NCBI GenBank assembly: GCA_025923195.1
Contig: JAICGJ010000015.1
Coordinates: forward strand, 1-51,657
Direction of reading: 5' to 3'
Length of the DNA: 51,657 nt
Source of the DNA: Chryseolinea sp.
Lineage (GTDB): Bacteria; Bacteroidota; Bacteroidia; Cytophagales; Cyclobacteriaceae
Part shown: piece by piece, positions 8,232-18,388 of the stretch
How the letters are laid out: every line of letters begins with the position of its first letter
How positions within the stretch are numbered: position 1 is the stretch's first letter
Position numbers and translations under genes: made by a program
Notes under the pieces: model-generated
Databases searched by the model: none
What the model saw: the letters and a program-made list of their open reading frames with translations, nothing else
Told to the model about the DNA's origin: nothing

Positions 8232-9289
8232 TCACAAGGATCTTGCAATCTCAAATAAGCCATATACATAGACATCGAACCATTATTTTATGTTTATTCA
8301 TTTTGGTTTCGGAAACCGGATTCACGCAACCCAAAGATACATTACACTTTTTCAATGGCTCTAAGATAATTGGAGAATTGAACAAGATAAAGTTGGGTTA
8401 TATCGAATTTGATGGTGATAATGTGGGTATAATAAGGATAAAAAATAACAAGATCAGTGCTATAATAGCGCAATCCAATTATTTTAGAATTGAGACGACG
8501 GATCGCATTCAACATCAAGGCTATCTGTTGCGAGGGACCATGCCAGGATACGTTATAATACGCGGTGTAAATGAGGATGTTGATATAGATCTGGAGAGTA
8601 TCACCTCGCTGGCCAACTACGGCCAATCGTGGAAGACCCGATTTTCTGGTAATTTCAATGCGGGATACACATACACAAAATCAAGTCGGCTTGGGCGTTT
8701 GAACATGGATGGTACAGTATACTATAAATCTGTAAGAAGTGAAATCCAGTTGAGTGCTAACACTATTCTTAGTTCCGACAGTATCGAAACCAAGCGAGAA
8801 CGGGAGAATTTAAGTATTAGTTATAACTACTCATTTACGCATCTGTGGATAGCCGCGGCTGCTGCTCGTTATGAACGAAATCTGGAGCTTGGCTTGCAGC
8901 GTCGATGGCAGCAGGTGTTGACTGTGGGAAAAAAACTCCTGGTCCGGAGAAATCAACAGGGCCTGCTTTTAGTAGGGGTGGCAACAAACCAGGAATTGAA
9001 TCTCGAGGGCGAATCCACAGAAAATACTGAAACTGTGATCTACGGAAATTACACCCTGTTTTCTTTTGAGAAACCAAAAATAACGCTGTCAGTAACTGAA
9101 ACAGTTTACTTGAGCCTTACCCAAAAAGATCGTGTCCGGTTCGACGGCGACATTAACCTGAACTGGGAATTCATAGATGACTTTACGATTAACCTTCAGT
9201 TCTATCACAACTTCGACAGCCAATCGCCTGGCACGGGCGAGGCGAACGTTGACGTAGGATTTGTTGTGGGGTTGGGTCTGAAATTCTGA
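8216..9289 (+). CDS. DUF481 family protein
   Basis: This 357-residue protein has a hydrophobic signal segment (about 23-38, ending TGFTQ) followed by a small strand-rich domain (DTLHFFNGSKIIGELNKI, then IRIKNNKISAI) and a C-terminal barrel-like half with repeated aromatic strands ending in VGLGLKF. This is the layout of DUF481 proteins, putative salt-induced outer-membrane proteins. The ATG start at 8216 leaves an unusually long hydrophilic stretch of 22 residues before the signal; a TTG at 8243, preceded by AAGGA, would give a more normal signal peptide. The gene overlaps a 45-codon lipoprotein-like ORF. Function is unknown. Confidence 0.7.
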   Translation: MVDWIITRILQSQISHIHRHRTIILCLFILVSETGFTQPKDTLHFFNGSKIIGELNKIKLGYIEFDGDNVGIIRIKNNKISAIIAQSNYFRIETTDRIQHQGYLLRGTMPGYVIIRGVNEDVDIDLESITSLANYGQSWKTRFSGNFNAGYTYTKSSRLGRLNMDGTVYYKSVRSEIQLSANTILSSDSIETKRERENLSISYNYSFTHLWIAAAAARYERNLELGLQRRWQQVLTVGKKLLVRRNQQGLLLVGVATNQELNLEGESTENTETVIYGNYTLFSFEKPKITLSVTETVYLSLTQKDRVRFDGDINLNWEFIDDFTINLQFYHNFDSQSPGTGEANVDVGFVVGLGLKF

Positions 9290-10031
9290 TTTCAGCACCT
9301 TCGTTCTCTCAAAATTTGTTGCCTTTTTTGTTATTGAAAAATGGCGGAGCTGATCTTTTGGAACGAGGTCCTCGCCAAATATCCAGCGACTTATTAGAGC
9401 GAGCGATCTAAGAGTTTCACTTCACTGGAGCACTCGGAGTAATTAAGCTTTTTTCAGAATCTTTTCTCTTCCCTAGCCCCAACGTACTGACTATTAGCAA
9501 TGAAAATTTCTTAATACCAGCTGCGTCAGGCAATACGACACGAATTCCTGTTGTAACACATGACTAAGGCCTTTAAATGATACTCGTTGTCTTTGTTGCG
9601 GTTGTTGGGAAAACAACTGTCATCAAAAGATTGCGAGAACTGCCCTTGGCACCTCCAGCCGACAATAAATCACGTTGCGAAATACCTACGTAAATCGGAT
9701 GGTCGACGATTCGTATGACTGTTTGCATGGCAGAATTAATTTTCTTCCTGAACCAAAAGGGATCAGATCATCGGTTTTGTATTGAAGTGTCTAACTTCCA
9801 ACATAAATGAATCGTGATACCACATGACAGATCTTCCATTCCAGTCCTATACCTTAAGATCCAGTTTTTTTAAAAAGAGATTAATAATATATTACTCATT
9901 CTTTCATACTATAAATTCGGAGCGACTCACTTGCGAGTTTATAACATGATCTTGTGTGTATGTGCACCTTTGATTTGTTTGCACAACGCATTAAGTTGGA
10001 AATACTGTAAAAGAAACTAGCCCCTTATCAC
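9290..10031. other. 742-base intergenic region ahead of the sugar cluster
   Basis: No confident gene is present. A 51-codon frame on the minus strand (9573-9728) and a few other open patches have protein-like composition but match nothing I know; they could be remains of a decayed gene. The last part (9969-9999) contains the best promoter candidate of the window, upstream of the first cytochrome gene. Confidence 0.45.
9969..9999 (+). promoter_or_regulatory. Candidate Bacteroidota-type promoter for the sugar/cytochrome cluster
   Basis: TTTG (9969-9972), a 19-base spacer, and TAAGTTGG (9992-9999) match the TTTG-N19-TAnnTTTG pattern with a single mismatch. The ATG of the first cluster gene follows at 10032, leaving a leader of about 25 bases. 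The exact -33 element and the canonical spacing make this the best promoter match noticed. Confidence 0.5.
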
Positions 10032-12740
10032 ATGCGCCGGATACCCCTGCCACGACTGTTCTTTATTCTCTCTGTGAGTTTGCTCATTTTTAGCTCCTGT
10101 AAACGGGAATCAGCCTCATATTCGCGTGCCGGTCAATCTACACAAGCCAAACTCGAAAAGCTGAAATTGCCGGAAGGATTTCGCGCCGAGCACCTCTACA
10201 GCCCATCGGCAAATGAGCAAGGTTCATGGGTCTCCATGACTTTTGACGATAAAGGCCGGTTGATTACATCAGATCAATACGGCGCCTTGTATCGCCTGGA
10301 AATCCCTGCTATCGGAACCTCCACAGCACCGAAAATTGAAAAATTGATTATTGGTACAGCTGATTCTCAGCGCGAGGACACCACGACCCTAAAAATAGGA
10401 ATGGGCTACGCTCAAGGCCTTCTTTACGCATTCAATAGCCTCTACGTTATGGTCAACCACAACAGTAACAAGGACTTTGATAAAAATACGGGATTGTACA
10501 GGTTGCAGGACACCGACGGCGACGATCAATTCGACAAGATTACATTGCTGAAAGGCATGAAGGGAGAACCCGGCGAGCACGGACCGCATAGCATTATACT
10601 TGCGCCAGATAAGAAATCAATTTATATCGCCGCTGGTAACCATACGGACCTTCCTGTGATGGATTCGTACCGTCTGCCTCCAGTTTGGAAAGAAGATAAT
10701 TTGTTCCCACAAATCAAAGATCCGAGAGGCCACGCCAACAATCGCGAGGCCCCGGGTGGATGGATTGCACATCTTGATTCCGCCGGACAAAAATGGGAGC
10801 TTGTCAGCGCTGGATATCGCAACGAATTTGATATCGCCTTTAACGACGCCGGTGACCTTTTTACCTATGATTCAGATATGGAGTGGGATTTTGGTATGCC
10901 CTGGTACAGGCCCACGCGAATTTGCCACGTTACCAGCGGAAGCGAATTCGGTTGGCGTACGGGCAATGGAAAATGGTCACCAGCTTATCCAGATAACCTG
11001 CCACCAGTGTTAAACATCGGTCAAGGGTCTCCTACCAACCTGATATACACAAGCAGTGCAAGGTTTCCAGAAAAATACAGGAATGCCTTGCTCGCATTTG
11101 ACTGGAGTTTCGGGATAATTTACGCGATTAGGCTTATCCCAAGCGGTGCCTCCTATGACGCAAAGGCCGAGGAATTCCTATCCGGGTCGCCCCTTCCTTT
11201 GACCGATGGTGTAATTGGCCCAGACGGCGCCTTGTACTTCCTGACGGGGGGACGAAGGTTGGAGTCCGACTTGTATCGCGTGTACTATCAAGATTGGGAA
11301 AAAGTTAATACGGAACAGACGGCCAATGCAGAGGCCGAAATAAATGAGGCCAATAAACTTAGGAGGACGCTGGAAAAATTTCATAGCGGCCCGCAAAAAG
11401 GCGCAGTTGATCTGGCATGGCCCAACCTTAAACACGAAGACAGATTTGTCCGGTATGCAGCGCGCATTGTTTTGGAACACCAACCTGTTAACGAATGGCA
11501 GGAACGTGCATTAAAAGAAACGGATCCTCAGACTCTGACACAATCCATGATTGCCCTGGCACGACACGGCAAGAAAGATTTGAGGAACCAAATGTTGCAA
11601 AGACTTACCAAGGTTAATTATCAGTCGCTTTCACCTGCAGAGCAAATAGACTTATTGCGAGCCTTCGAACTCATTTTTTTCCGTATGGGCAAACCAGACG
11701 GTACTGTTAAGAATAACGTAGTCTCCTATCTTGACGCGAATTTCCCAGCTAATGCAAATGACCTGAACCGCATGCTGAGTAAATTACTAGTATACCTGGA
11801 GGCACCAGGCGCGGTTAAGAAAACCCTGGCGTTACTCGAAGAAGCCAAGGATGATCCCTTTGATAAAACCGTCAGCGCATCCTCTGACCTGATCTTAAGA
11901 AATCCCCAGTACGGCTTGGATATCGCCGGAATGCTTTCGAAAGTTCCGCCTGCACAGCAATCCTATTATGCCGTAATCCTGAGCGGAGCGAAATCAGGTT
12001 GGACACCAGAACTGCAGGAAAAATATTTCAAATGGTTTGCAAATGCCTTTACCTACAAGGGGGGCAGAAGCTATATCGGCTTTGTGGATAAGGCACGGCA
12101 ACTGGCCCTGGCTAATGTTTCAACAGACCGCTATGACTTTTATAACACCATATCGGGTGACTCGTTGCTGGATGATTCCGGAAATGACTTGGCAGACTTG
12201 CCGCAGCCAAAAGGTCCGGGACGAAGATGGAACATGGAGAGCGCTTCATCAGTTGCCGATAGCGGACTGGTAAACCGGAATTTCGAACAGGGCAAGATGA
12301 TGTTTGCCGCCACGCTTTGCGCCTCCTGCCACACGATGCGCGGCGAAGGTGGCAATATTGGTCCTGATTTGACGCAACTGGGGACCCGCTTTACGACCAA
12401 GGACATGTTGGAAGCTATCATCGATCCAAATAAGGTAGTGTCCGATCAGTATGCAGCAACTGTCTTCGTTCTAAAAGATGGCAGTTCTGTAGTAGGCAGA
12501 TTAACAAATGAGGATGATGATAAATATTTTATTTCTCAGAATCCTTTTTCACCTCAAACACTTCGTGAAATTCCAAAAGGTGATGTGACATCGACTAAAG
12601 TTTCCAGGGTTTCCGTAATGATGCCCGGATTGATTAATAGCTTGAACAACGAAGAACTCAAAGATCTGCTGGCATACCTGATGGCCGGCGGGAACAATGA
12701 ACATGAGTTGTATAAAAATAAGACACAGGCAAAAAGGTAG
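10032..12740 (+). CDS. PVC-type cytochrome c / sugar-dehydrogenase-like lipoprotein (first of the cluster)
   Basis: This 902-residue exported protein starts with a lipoprotein signal (FSSC, Cys23). Residues about 45-430 read as a beta-propeller of the soluble-glucose-dehydrogenase/PQQ-like type (DKGRLITSDQYGALYRL, GPHSIILAPDKKSIYIAAGNHTD, GPDGALYFLTGGRR). A helical HEAT-like segment follows (about 440-700), then a C-terminal cytochrome c domain with Cys763, Cys766 and His767 (CASCH) and the GEGGNIGPDLTQLG block typical of the PVC-type heme-binding domain. It probably oxidises a sugar or related substrate outside the cytoplasm and passes electrons to the heme. Whether PQQ or another cofactor is bound is not visible. 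It heads a run of closely spaced genes; the DUF1080 gene follows after 9 bases. Confidence 0.8.
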   Translation: MRRIPLPRLFFILSVSLLIFSSCKRESASYSRAGQSTQAKLEKLKLPEGFRAEHLYSPSANEQGSWVSMTFDDKGRLITSDQYGALYRLEIPAIGTSTAPKIEKLIIGTADSQREDTTTLKIGMGYAQGLLYAFNSLYVMVNHNSNKDFDKNTGLYRLQDTDGDDQFDKITLLKGMKGEPGEHGPHSIILAPDKKSIYIAAGNHTDLPVMDSYRLPPVWKEDNLFPQIKDPRGHANNREAPGGWIAHLDSAGQKWELVSAGYRNEFDIAFNDAGDLFTYDSDMEWDFGMPWYRPTRICHVTSGSEFGWRTGNGKWSPAYPDNLPPVLNIGQGSPTNLIYTSSARFPEKYRNALLAFDWSFGIIYAIRLIPSGASYDAKAEEFLSGSPLPLTDGVIGPDGALYFLTGGRRLESDLYRVYYQDWEKVNTEQTANAEAEINEANKLRRTLEKFHSGPQKGAVDLAWPNLKHEDRFVRYAARIVLEHQPVNEWQERALKETDPQTLTQSMIALARHGKKDLRNQMLQRLTKVNYQSLSPAEQIDLLRAFELIFFRMGKPDGTVKNNVVSYLDANFPANANDLNRMLSKLLVYLEAPGAVKKTLALLEEAKDDPFDKTVSASSDLILRNPQYGLDIAGMLSKVPPAQQSYYAVILSGAKSGWTPELQEKYFKWFANAFTYKGGRSYIGFVDKARQLALANVSTDRYDFYNTISGDSLLDDSGNDLADLPQPKGPGRRWNMESASSVADSGLVNRNFEQGKMMFAATLCASCHTMRGEGGNIGPDLTQLGTRFTTKDMLEAIIDPNKVVSDQYAATVFVLKDGSSVVGRLTNEDDDKYFISQNPFSPQTLREIPKGDVTSTKVSRVSVMMPGLINSLNNEELKDLLAYLMAGGNNEHELYKNKTQAKR

Positions 12741-12749
12741 AGCGAAAAC

Positions 12750-13520
12750 ATGGCAAAAGGCATTCATAATATGATTATTCCGAAGCTGCTTATCGCCGCG
12801 ATCGCGACTCTCAGTTGCCATATTTCGGCATCAGCTCAATCAACGGAAAAAGGGTTTGTAAAAATTTTTGATGGCAAAACTTTGAATGGCTGGAAAGGCG
12901 ACACCCAATATTGGCGTGTGGAGAACGGTTGTCTCGTAGGGGAAATAAAACCCGACAGGCTGCTGAAAACAAACTCCTTTATAATCTGGCAAGGTGGCGA
13001 ACCTGCCGACTTTGAACTGCTGGTGGAATACCGAATAACAGAGGCTGGGAACAGCGGAATTAATTACCGCAGTGAGAAGCTAACGGATGTGCCACACGCG
13101 CTTAAAGGATACCAGGCAGACATTGATGGCAAAAACAATTACACCGGACAAAACTACGAAGAACGGGCACGGACTACTTTGGCGTATCGCGGCCAAAAAA
13201 CGGTTATAGATCCATTACAAAAACCCGCAGCAGCTGTTCGCGATGATGTTAAGAATAACGCATGGACCGGACTGAAAGTGAAAGAATCATTGGGTAATAT
13301 TGATTCCCTAAAATCACATATCAAGCGTGAAGACTGGAATGAAGTACACCTGGTCATCAAAGGTAACCGTCTGCAGCATTATGTTAATGGCATCCTCATG
13401 AGTGACGTCACCGATAACGATACAGCTAATCGAAGGATGAAAGGGTTACTTGGCGTTCAGGTGCATGTAGGTCCACCTATGAAAGTTGAATACCGCAACA
13501 TCAGGCTAAAGCAGTTATAA
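12750..13520 (+). CDS. DUF1080 protein, 3-keto-glycoside lyase/hydratase family
   Basis: This 256-residue secreted protein has a signal peptide (LLIAAIATLSCHISASAQ) and the DUF1080 concanavalin-like fold: FVKIFDGKTLNGWKGD, WRVENGCLVGEI, DFELLVEYRITEAGNSGINYRS, YQADIDG, and WNEVHLVIKGNRLQHYVNG near the end. Members of this family are known to act on 3-keto-glycosides (described as 3-keto-disaccharide hydrolase or 3-keto-glucoside lyase / 3-keto-glucal hydratase). In this cluster it would cleave the product of an oxidised glycoside. A second ATG at 12771 gives a shorter and more typical signal peptide. The gene follows the cytochrome gene by 9 bases, so co-transcription is likely. Confidence 0.85.
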   Translation: MAKGIHNMIIPKLLIAAIATLSCHISASAQSTEKGFVKIFDGKTLNGWKGDTQYWRVENGCLVGEIKPDRLLKTNSFIIWQGGEPADFELLVEYRITEAGNSGINYRSEKLTDVPHALKGYQADIDGKNNYTGQNYEERARTTLAYRGQKTVIDPLQKPAAAVRDDVKNNAWTGLKVKESLGNIDSLKSHIKREDWNEVHLVIKGNRLQHYVNGILMSDVTDNDTANRRMKGLLGVQVHVGPPMKVEYRNIRLKQL

Positions 13521-13559
13521 AAGAAAGCATATTTTACCTTAACGAAAGTAAACAGTCGC

Positions 13560-14633
13560 GTGACACAACACCCTTGGGAAGATAAATTATCTACGGCTGT
13601 CCAAATGGGCGGCATCGAGACTTCGGTACTGGATAACGGCGCTGGCAGAGGTACGCGCGTCGCCTGGGTTAACACTGGAACAGGACTCCGTTACAAAGTG
13701 ATCTTAGACCGGGCGTTAGACATCGGCGAGGCCTTCTTTAATCAGCATAGCTTAACATGGCTAAGTCATGTTGGACTCACTGCGCCGGAACCGTTTTCGC
13801 ATCAAGGTATGGATTGGTTACGAACCTTTGGGGGTGGGCTGCTTACAACTTGTGGGTTAGACCACGTTGGCGGACCAGAATCAGACGAATACGGACATCG
13901 TGGATTACACGGAACTATAAGTAATATGCCGGCGGAGATCGAGTCTATCGTACAACCGGATCCCATACGAGGCAGTATGGATTTCAGCATCACGGGAAAA
14001 ATAAAACAAACCAAGGTATTTGGGCCTAGTTTTGAATTGAAGCGCACCATTTCCGGGTCGCTTGGGCTCGCAGCCATTAGGATTCGCGACGAGGTGACAA
14101 ATTGCGCCAATACGCCTGCGCCACACATGTTGCTATATCATTTCAATTTTGGATGGCCTCTGGTTGATGAAGGAACTGACCTTCTTTGGCAGGGCTCATG
14201 GCGTTCGCCTGGAGAAGTGACTGCGACAAAAATCTTCAGGGAGGGAAATAATTTTCGCAAGTGTCCACCCCCCATCGTAAACCATAGCGGAACAGGGGAA
14301 GAGGTAGCATTTATTGACATCGGGGCCGACCAGGCCGGCCGTTGTGCAGCAGGCTTGTACAATGCACGGCTGACGCTTGCACTCGCTATTCGGTTTAGTA
14401 AAAAGGAACTGCCATGGCTTACCAATTGGCAACATTGGGGAAAAGGAGAATATGTCACGGGCTTGGAACCTGGGACCAATCCGCCCATCGGACAATCAAA
14501 GGCTCGTGCGCAGAATGAACTTATTTTCATGGAACCCGGGGAAACACGTCATTACAGCCTGGAAATTGAAGTGTTGAATCAGGAGGCCAACATCCGACGA
14601 CTCCTGCAACAGACACACCATCAAAGTCATTAA
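13560..14633 (+). CDS. DUF4432 aldose-1-epimerase-like protein
   Basis: This 357-residue protein has no signal peptide, so it is probably cytoplasmic. The sequence matches the DUF4432 group of the galactose-mutarotase-like superfamily: DRALDIGEAFFNQHSLTWLS, FGGGLLTTCGLDHVGGP, HRGLHGTISNMPAE, and LYHFNFGWPLVDEGTD are recognisable blocks, and the C-terminus carries the usual ELIFMEPGETRHYSLEIEVL strands. The family is thought to bind sugars or their derivatives and is found in sugar-catabolic clusters; the reaction here is unknown, perhaps anomer interconversion. The start is GTG at 13560; there is no nearby ATG in frame. It lies 39 bases after the DUF1080 gene and 19 before the cupin gene. Confidence 0.8.
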   Translation: MTQHPWEDKLSTAVQMGGIETSVLDNGAGRGTRVAWVNTGTGLRYKVILDRALDIGEAFFNQHSLTWLSHVGLTAPEPFSHQGMDWLRTFGGGLLTTCGLDHVGGPESDEYGHRGLHGTISNMPAEIESIVQPDPIRGSMDFSITGKIKQTKVFGPSFELKRTISGSLGLAAIRIRDEVTNCANTPAPHMLLYHFNFGWPLVDEGTDLLWQGSWRSPGEVTATKIFREGNNFRKCPPPIVNHSGTGEEVAFIDIGADQAGRCAAGLYNARLTLALAIRFSKKELPWLTNWQHWGKGEYVTGLEPGTNPPIGQSKARAQNELIFMEPGETRHYSLEIEVLNQEANIRRLLQQTHHQSH

Positions 14634-14652
14634 CGCTAATGAATAAATTCTT

Positions 14653-15879
14653 ATGGAAACAATGGAAAAAACAAGCTTAGCAGAAAGAGCACTGGATCAG
14701 GGCAAAGGGATTCTGCGTCTGGCCCCCACGTGGGTACCACGATCATTTTGTGTTCCCGGGAGACGAATAAAATTACATCCGGACGATTACTACGTCCTTG
14801 GCGGACAAAGGGGAGGGATTGACGAACGCTGGCTATCTTCTACAACACCCGCTAAGAACGGCCCCCTCACAGGGAAAAACGAAGGCTTAAGCGCCGTTGT
14901 TTTCCGGGACGGAAATAACGACAAGCAATTCCTGTTGAAAGATGCCATCGATGAATTAAAAGATGAGTTAATCGGAGAACGGCTGTGGAAGGAATATGGT
15001 AGCTGGCCCATGTATTCCAAGTTTTTTGACAACATGGGTCCCCTGCCCCATCACATTCATCACAATGATGAGCACGCAAAGTTAATAGGTCAACTGGGAA
15101 AGCCGGAAGCTTATTACTTTCCTCCACAGTTGAACAATCATGGCGGTGATTTTCCATATACTTTTTTCGGCATCGCTCCTGGCACGACCAAGGCACAAAT
15201 CCGCGAATGCCTTGTAAACTTTACAAAAGGCGACAATAAAATTACGAATTACTCGTCTGCCTATCGTCTAGAGCCTGGAACCGGTTGGGACGTACCACCG
15301 GGAATGCTACACGCGCCAGGAAGCATGTGTACCTATGAGCCACAAAAGGCGTCTGACGTATTTGCCATGTATCAGTCGCTGGTCAATGACGCGATCATTC
15401 CCGAAGAACTCCTGTGGAACGGCACGCCAAAAGACAGAATTGGTGATTTTGATCAATTGATGGAAGTAATTGACTGGGATTTGAATGTCAATCCCCACCT
15501 GATGGCAACTCATTTTATGAGGCCCAAACCTGTGCGTTCGGAAGAAGAAATGAAGGCCGAAGGGTATATTGAGAAATGGGTTTGTTATAAGTCACACGCC
15601 TATAGTGCGAAAGAACTAACGGTGATGCCCGGCGCCCGTGTAACAATAAAAGACAATGCAGCCTATGGTATTATCATGATGCAGGGACACGGGAAAATGG
15701 GAGTCTGGGACGTCGAAACTCCATCACTCATCCGCTATGGCCAATTGACAAATGATGAATTCTTTATAAGTGAAAAAGCTGCGCGTGAAGGTGTCAGCAT
15801 CATCAATTCGTCGAGTTCCGATCCTATTGTGATGCTGAAGCATTTTGGTCCTGGAAATCCAGATCTGAAACTTGAATAG
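14653..15879 (+). CDS. Mannose-6-phosphate-isomerase-like cupin protein
   Basis: This 408-residue cytoplasmic protein has a double-cupin layout. The motif HHIHHNDEH (residues 133-141), followed by [15 protein letters not shown], resembles the zinc-binding His/Glu motif of type I phosphomannose isomerases, and a second cupin segment appears around residues 315-405 ([20 protein letters not shown]). It is longer than a minimal cupin and not a standard ManA. A role as a metal-dependent sugar isomerase or epimerase is inferred from motif and neighbourhood. The next gene's first possible start codon (TTG at 15872) would overlap its end, but the ATG at 15950 is more likely. Confidence 0.65.
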   Translation: METMEKTSLAERALDQGKGILRLAPTWVPRSFCVPGRRIKLHPDDYYVLGGQRGGIDERWLSSTTPAKNGPLTGKNEGLSAVVFRDGNNDKQFLLKDAIDELKDELIGERLWKEYGSWPMYSKFFDNMGPLPHHIHHNDEHAKLIGQLGKPEAYYFPPQLNNHGGDFPYTFFGIAPGTTKAQIRECLVNFTKGDNKITNYSSAYRLEPGTGWDVPPGMLHAPGSMCTYEPQKASDVFAMYQSLVNDAIIPEELLWNGTPKDRIGDFDQLMEVIDWDLNVNPHLMATHFMRPKPVRSEEEMKAEGYIEKWVCYKSHAYSAKELTVMPGARVTIKDNAAYGIIMMQGHGKMGVWDVETPSLIRYGQLTNDEFFISEKAAREGVSIINSSSSDPIVMLKHFGPGNPDLKLE

Positions 15880-15949
15880 CATAGGCATTCAAATCGGATT
15901 CAACAACCATTTATTACTTAATCAAAAACTCCACTTAAATCATTACCAT

Positions 15950-17008
15950 ATGCCTGAAAATAATTTCCCCAAACTGCATAATGCTACCTGGCCTGGAGTC
16001 GTCGGCAAAGGACAAAATTCAGAGCCCCCTATTCCATTTGACACAATGCTCCAACTGACTGCAAATGCTGAAGTCAACGGAACGAGATTCGACGGCGTTG
16101 ATTTGGGATTGTTAGAGCCGCATATTGACTTGCCCAATACCAAAGACGATGATCTTAAAAAACTAGCTGAGAAGGTAGGCGCTCTGAATCTCAATATCGG
16201 CAGCCTGGTTGCTCCTATATGGGGAGGTCCTGCAATGGGTAGCAAGGAAGATCGCGCTTTTTTTGTCGAGATGGTTCGCAAGACATGTAATTTTGGTAAA
16301 CGACTGCGCGAGTTAGGCGTACGCCCTTACGGCATCATACGCATAGATTCAGCGAGCTCGCCCCAAAGCTGGGCGACGGACCCCGTGAATAACACTAAAC
16401 TAATAGCGCAAACCTTCCGCGAAGCCTGCGATGTTGCCGCTGACTACGGAGAAAAATTAGCCGCGGAAGGAGAAATCTGCTGGGGTGGAATGCACAGCTG
16501 GAAAACCATGATCGAAACACTGGAAGCCGTCGATCGCCCAAATATCGGTTTTCAGGCTGACATGGCTCATACCTTGTTGTACTTGCTCGGATACAACAGG
16601 CCCGAGGACAGAATACTTCCAGAGGATTTTGACTGGAGCGATCGGAAGACACTAACGGAAGGCCTGAGGAAAATCACTGCAGCGCTCCGGCCATGGACCA
16701 TTGATTTCCACGTCGCTCAGAACGATGGAACTGTATTTGGATCAGGCTCTCATGATAAGACAGGACGCCATTGCCAGGCCACAGATCCTAACGGAAAACT
16801 AAATATTGCGAAAGACGCAGGCTATTGGCTGCGTGATGAAAATGGAGAGCTGACGAAGGCCTTTAAACATATCTGCTGGGACGGATGTATGTTTCCAAAT
16901 GCCGTCATGATGAAACAACAAACCTGGAATGACGTGCTTGCTACCCTGATAAAGGTGCGAGAACTGCATGGTTGGTATCAGCCAGAAAAAGTTGCCGCAG
17001 GCAGTTAG
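15950..17008 (+). CDS. Xylose-isomerase-like TIM-barrel protein (first)
   Basis: From the ATG at 15950 this is a 352-residue protein of the sugar phosphate isomerase/epimerase (AP endonuclease 2) superfamily. Likely metal ligands are Glu175 (EGEICWGG), Asp204 and His207 (QADMAHT) and His254 (DFHVAQNDG), in the order expected for the fold. The frame stays open upstream to a TTG at 15872, but that extension (rich in Asn, His and Leu) does not look like part of the fold, so I prefer the ATG. No signal peptide is seen after this start. It is longer than the typical 260-300 residue epimerases. Substrate unknown; the context suggests a keto-sugar or a derived acid. Confidence 0.7.
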   Translation: MPENNFPKLHNATWPGVVGKGQNSEPPIPFDTMLQLTANAEVNGTRFDGVDLGLLEPHIDLPNTKDDDLKKLAEKVGALNLNIGSLVAPIWGGPAMGSKEDRAFFVEMVRKTCNFGKRLRELGVRPYGIIRIDSASSPQSWATDPVNNTKLIAQTFREACDVAADYGEKLAAEGEICWGGMHSWKTMIETLEAVDRPNIGFQADMAHTLLYLLGYNRPEDRILPEDFDWSDRKTLTEGLRKITAALRPWTIDFHVAQNDGTVFGSGSHDKTGRHCQATDPNGKLNIAKDAGYWLRDENGELTKAFKHICWDGCMFPNAVMMKQQTWNDVLATLIKVRELHGWYQPEKVAAGS

Positions 17009-17034
17009 TATTTCGTCGCTTAACTGAATTAAAG

Positions 17035-18198
17035 ATGAGTCAAAATAAAACATTAAGAATTGGATTGATTGGTTGCGGCTTTATGGGACGAACGCATTCC
17101 AATGGCTATAAGCGTGTAGGCGATTTTTTTCCGGCCCTTGAATACCGCCCCGTGCTAAAGGTCGTTTGTTCCCGGAGTGAAAAGAGCGTACGTGATTTTG
17201 CCCAACAGTGGGGCTATGAGTCGTTTGAGACCGACTGGCAGAAGGTTGTGGCTCGCGACGACATCGATGCGGTTGACATTTGCACGCCGAATGACAGCCA
17301 TGAACCCATCGCTATCGCCGCTGCCAAGGCTGGTAAAATGGTGCTCTGTGAAAAACCATTATCAAGAACCTTGGCTGAAGGCAACCGTATGGTTGAAGCC
17401 GTAAAAAAAGCCGGTGTGGCAAATACGGTGTGGTACAATTATAGGCGACTTCCAGCCGTAACGTTGGCGAAGCAAATAGTCGATTCTGGCAAACTGGGAA
17501 AGATTTTTCATTACCGTGCGAATTTTCTGCAGGACTGGACAATCAACGCCAATCTTCCGCAAGGGGGAACGGGATTATGGCGGATTGATGTAGACTCAGC
17601 CGGATCAGGTGTAACTGGCGATTTGCTCGCCCATTGTATTGACACCGCTATGTGGCTGAATGGAGCGATTATTGACGTATCGGCCATGACAGAAACTTTC
17701 ATCAAACAAAGACTTCATCAGCTCACGGGCAAAGTCCAGCCCGTGGGTATTGACGACGCCTGTATATTTCACTGTCATTTTGAGAATGGATCACTCGGCC
17801 TCTTTGAATCAACTCGCTATGCACGAGGTCACAAAGCGTTGTATACTTTTGAGATCAACGGAGAGCACGCATCTATTCGATGGGACTTGCATGATCTGAA
17901 CCGGCTGGAATACTTCGATCATAGAGATGAATCGATCGTTCGAGGATGGCGTTCCATACATGTAACCGATGGTGATCAACCCTATATGGATAAATGGTGG
18001 GTACCTGGTTTAGGAATTGGTTACGAACATAGCTTCATTCACCAAGCCGCCGATTTCCTAAAAAGTGTTGAGAAGGGAGAAGCCTGCCATCCAACCTTTG
18101 AAGATGCTCTGCAAACCCAAAAGGTCTGTGAAGCCGTACTTGCGTCTGCGTCTACAAAGAGCTGGAAGAACACTGGTGTCAGTGGGTCGCAACATTAA
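17035..18198 (+). CDS. Gfo/Idh/MocA family NAD(P)-dependent sugar dehydrogenase
   Basis: From ATG 17035 the protein has 387 residues. It shows the Rossmann glycine motif GCGFMG (residues 13-18), the EKP motif (106-108) with the catalytic-site lysine, and a D-x3-H-x2-D pattern (Asp196, His200, Asp203) in [16 protein letters not shown]. These are the standard signatures of the family, which oxidises or reduces sugar hydroxyls such as C3 of glucosides or inositol. No Tat or Sec signal is present, so it works in the cytoplasm. It lies 26 bases after the TIM-barrel gene and closes the first block of six closely spaced genes. An in-frame upstream extension to 16972 overlaps the previous gene and is rejected. 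Confidence 0.9.
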   Translation: MSQNKTLRIGLIGCGFMGRTHSNGYKRVGDFFPALEYRPVLKVVCSRSEKSVRDFAQQWGYESFETDWQKVVARDDIDAVDICTPNDSHEPIAIAAAKAGKMVLCEKPLSRTLAEGNRMVEAVKKAGVANTVWYNYRRLPAVTLAKQIVDSGKLGKIFHYRANFLQDWTINANLPQGGTGLWRIDVDSAGSGVTGDLLAHCIDTAMWLNGAIIDVSAMTETFIKQRLHQLTGKVQPVGIDDACIFHCHFENGSLGLFESTRYARGHKALYTFEINGEHASIRWDLHDLNRLEYFDHRDESIVRGWRSIHVTDGDQPYMDKWWVPGLGIGYEHSFIHQAADFLKSVEKGEACHPTFEDALQTQKVCEAVLASASTKSWKNTGVSGSQH

Positions 18199-18205
18199 GG
18201 GGTAG

Positions 18206-18254
18206 GTAGTAAGTAGTAAGTAGTAAGTGGTAAGTGGTAAGTGGTAAGTGGTTT
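18206..18254. repeat. Heptamer tandem repeat (GTRGTAA)n
   Basis: Three copies of GTAGTAA (18206-18226) are followed by three copies of GTGGTAA (18227-18247) and a partial seventh (GTGGTTT). The array begins eight bases after the dehydrogenase stop codon. The unit length of 7 makes copy number free to vary without any coding effect. Confidence 0.85.
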
Positions 18255-18328
18255 CGTAAGTCGTAAGCAGGATGTCACAATCCCCCGGGGACGTTTCTTG
18301 CAACGCTTATCCTATGCTCGTTATGGAG

Positions 18329-18372
18329 AATAACGAAATAACTAATAACGAAATAACTAATAACGAATAACT
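18329..18372. repeat. 15-base direct repeat upstream of thuA-like gene
   Basis: AATAACGAAATAACT occurs twice in tandem (18329-18343, 18344-18358), followed by a third copy lacking one base (18359-18372). It ends 16 bases before the ATG of the ThuA-family gene, so it forms most of that gene's leader or promoter region. Confidence 0.8.
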
Positions 18373-18388
18373 AACAAACGAACACGGA

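Noticed and set aside
18058-18303. Minus-strand frame across the heptamer array giving a TTY-rich peptide
   Set aside because: The pattern simply reflects translation of the tandem repeat.
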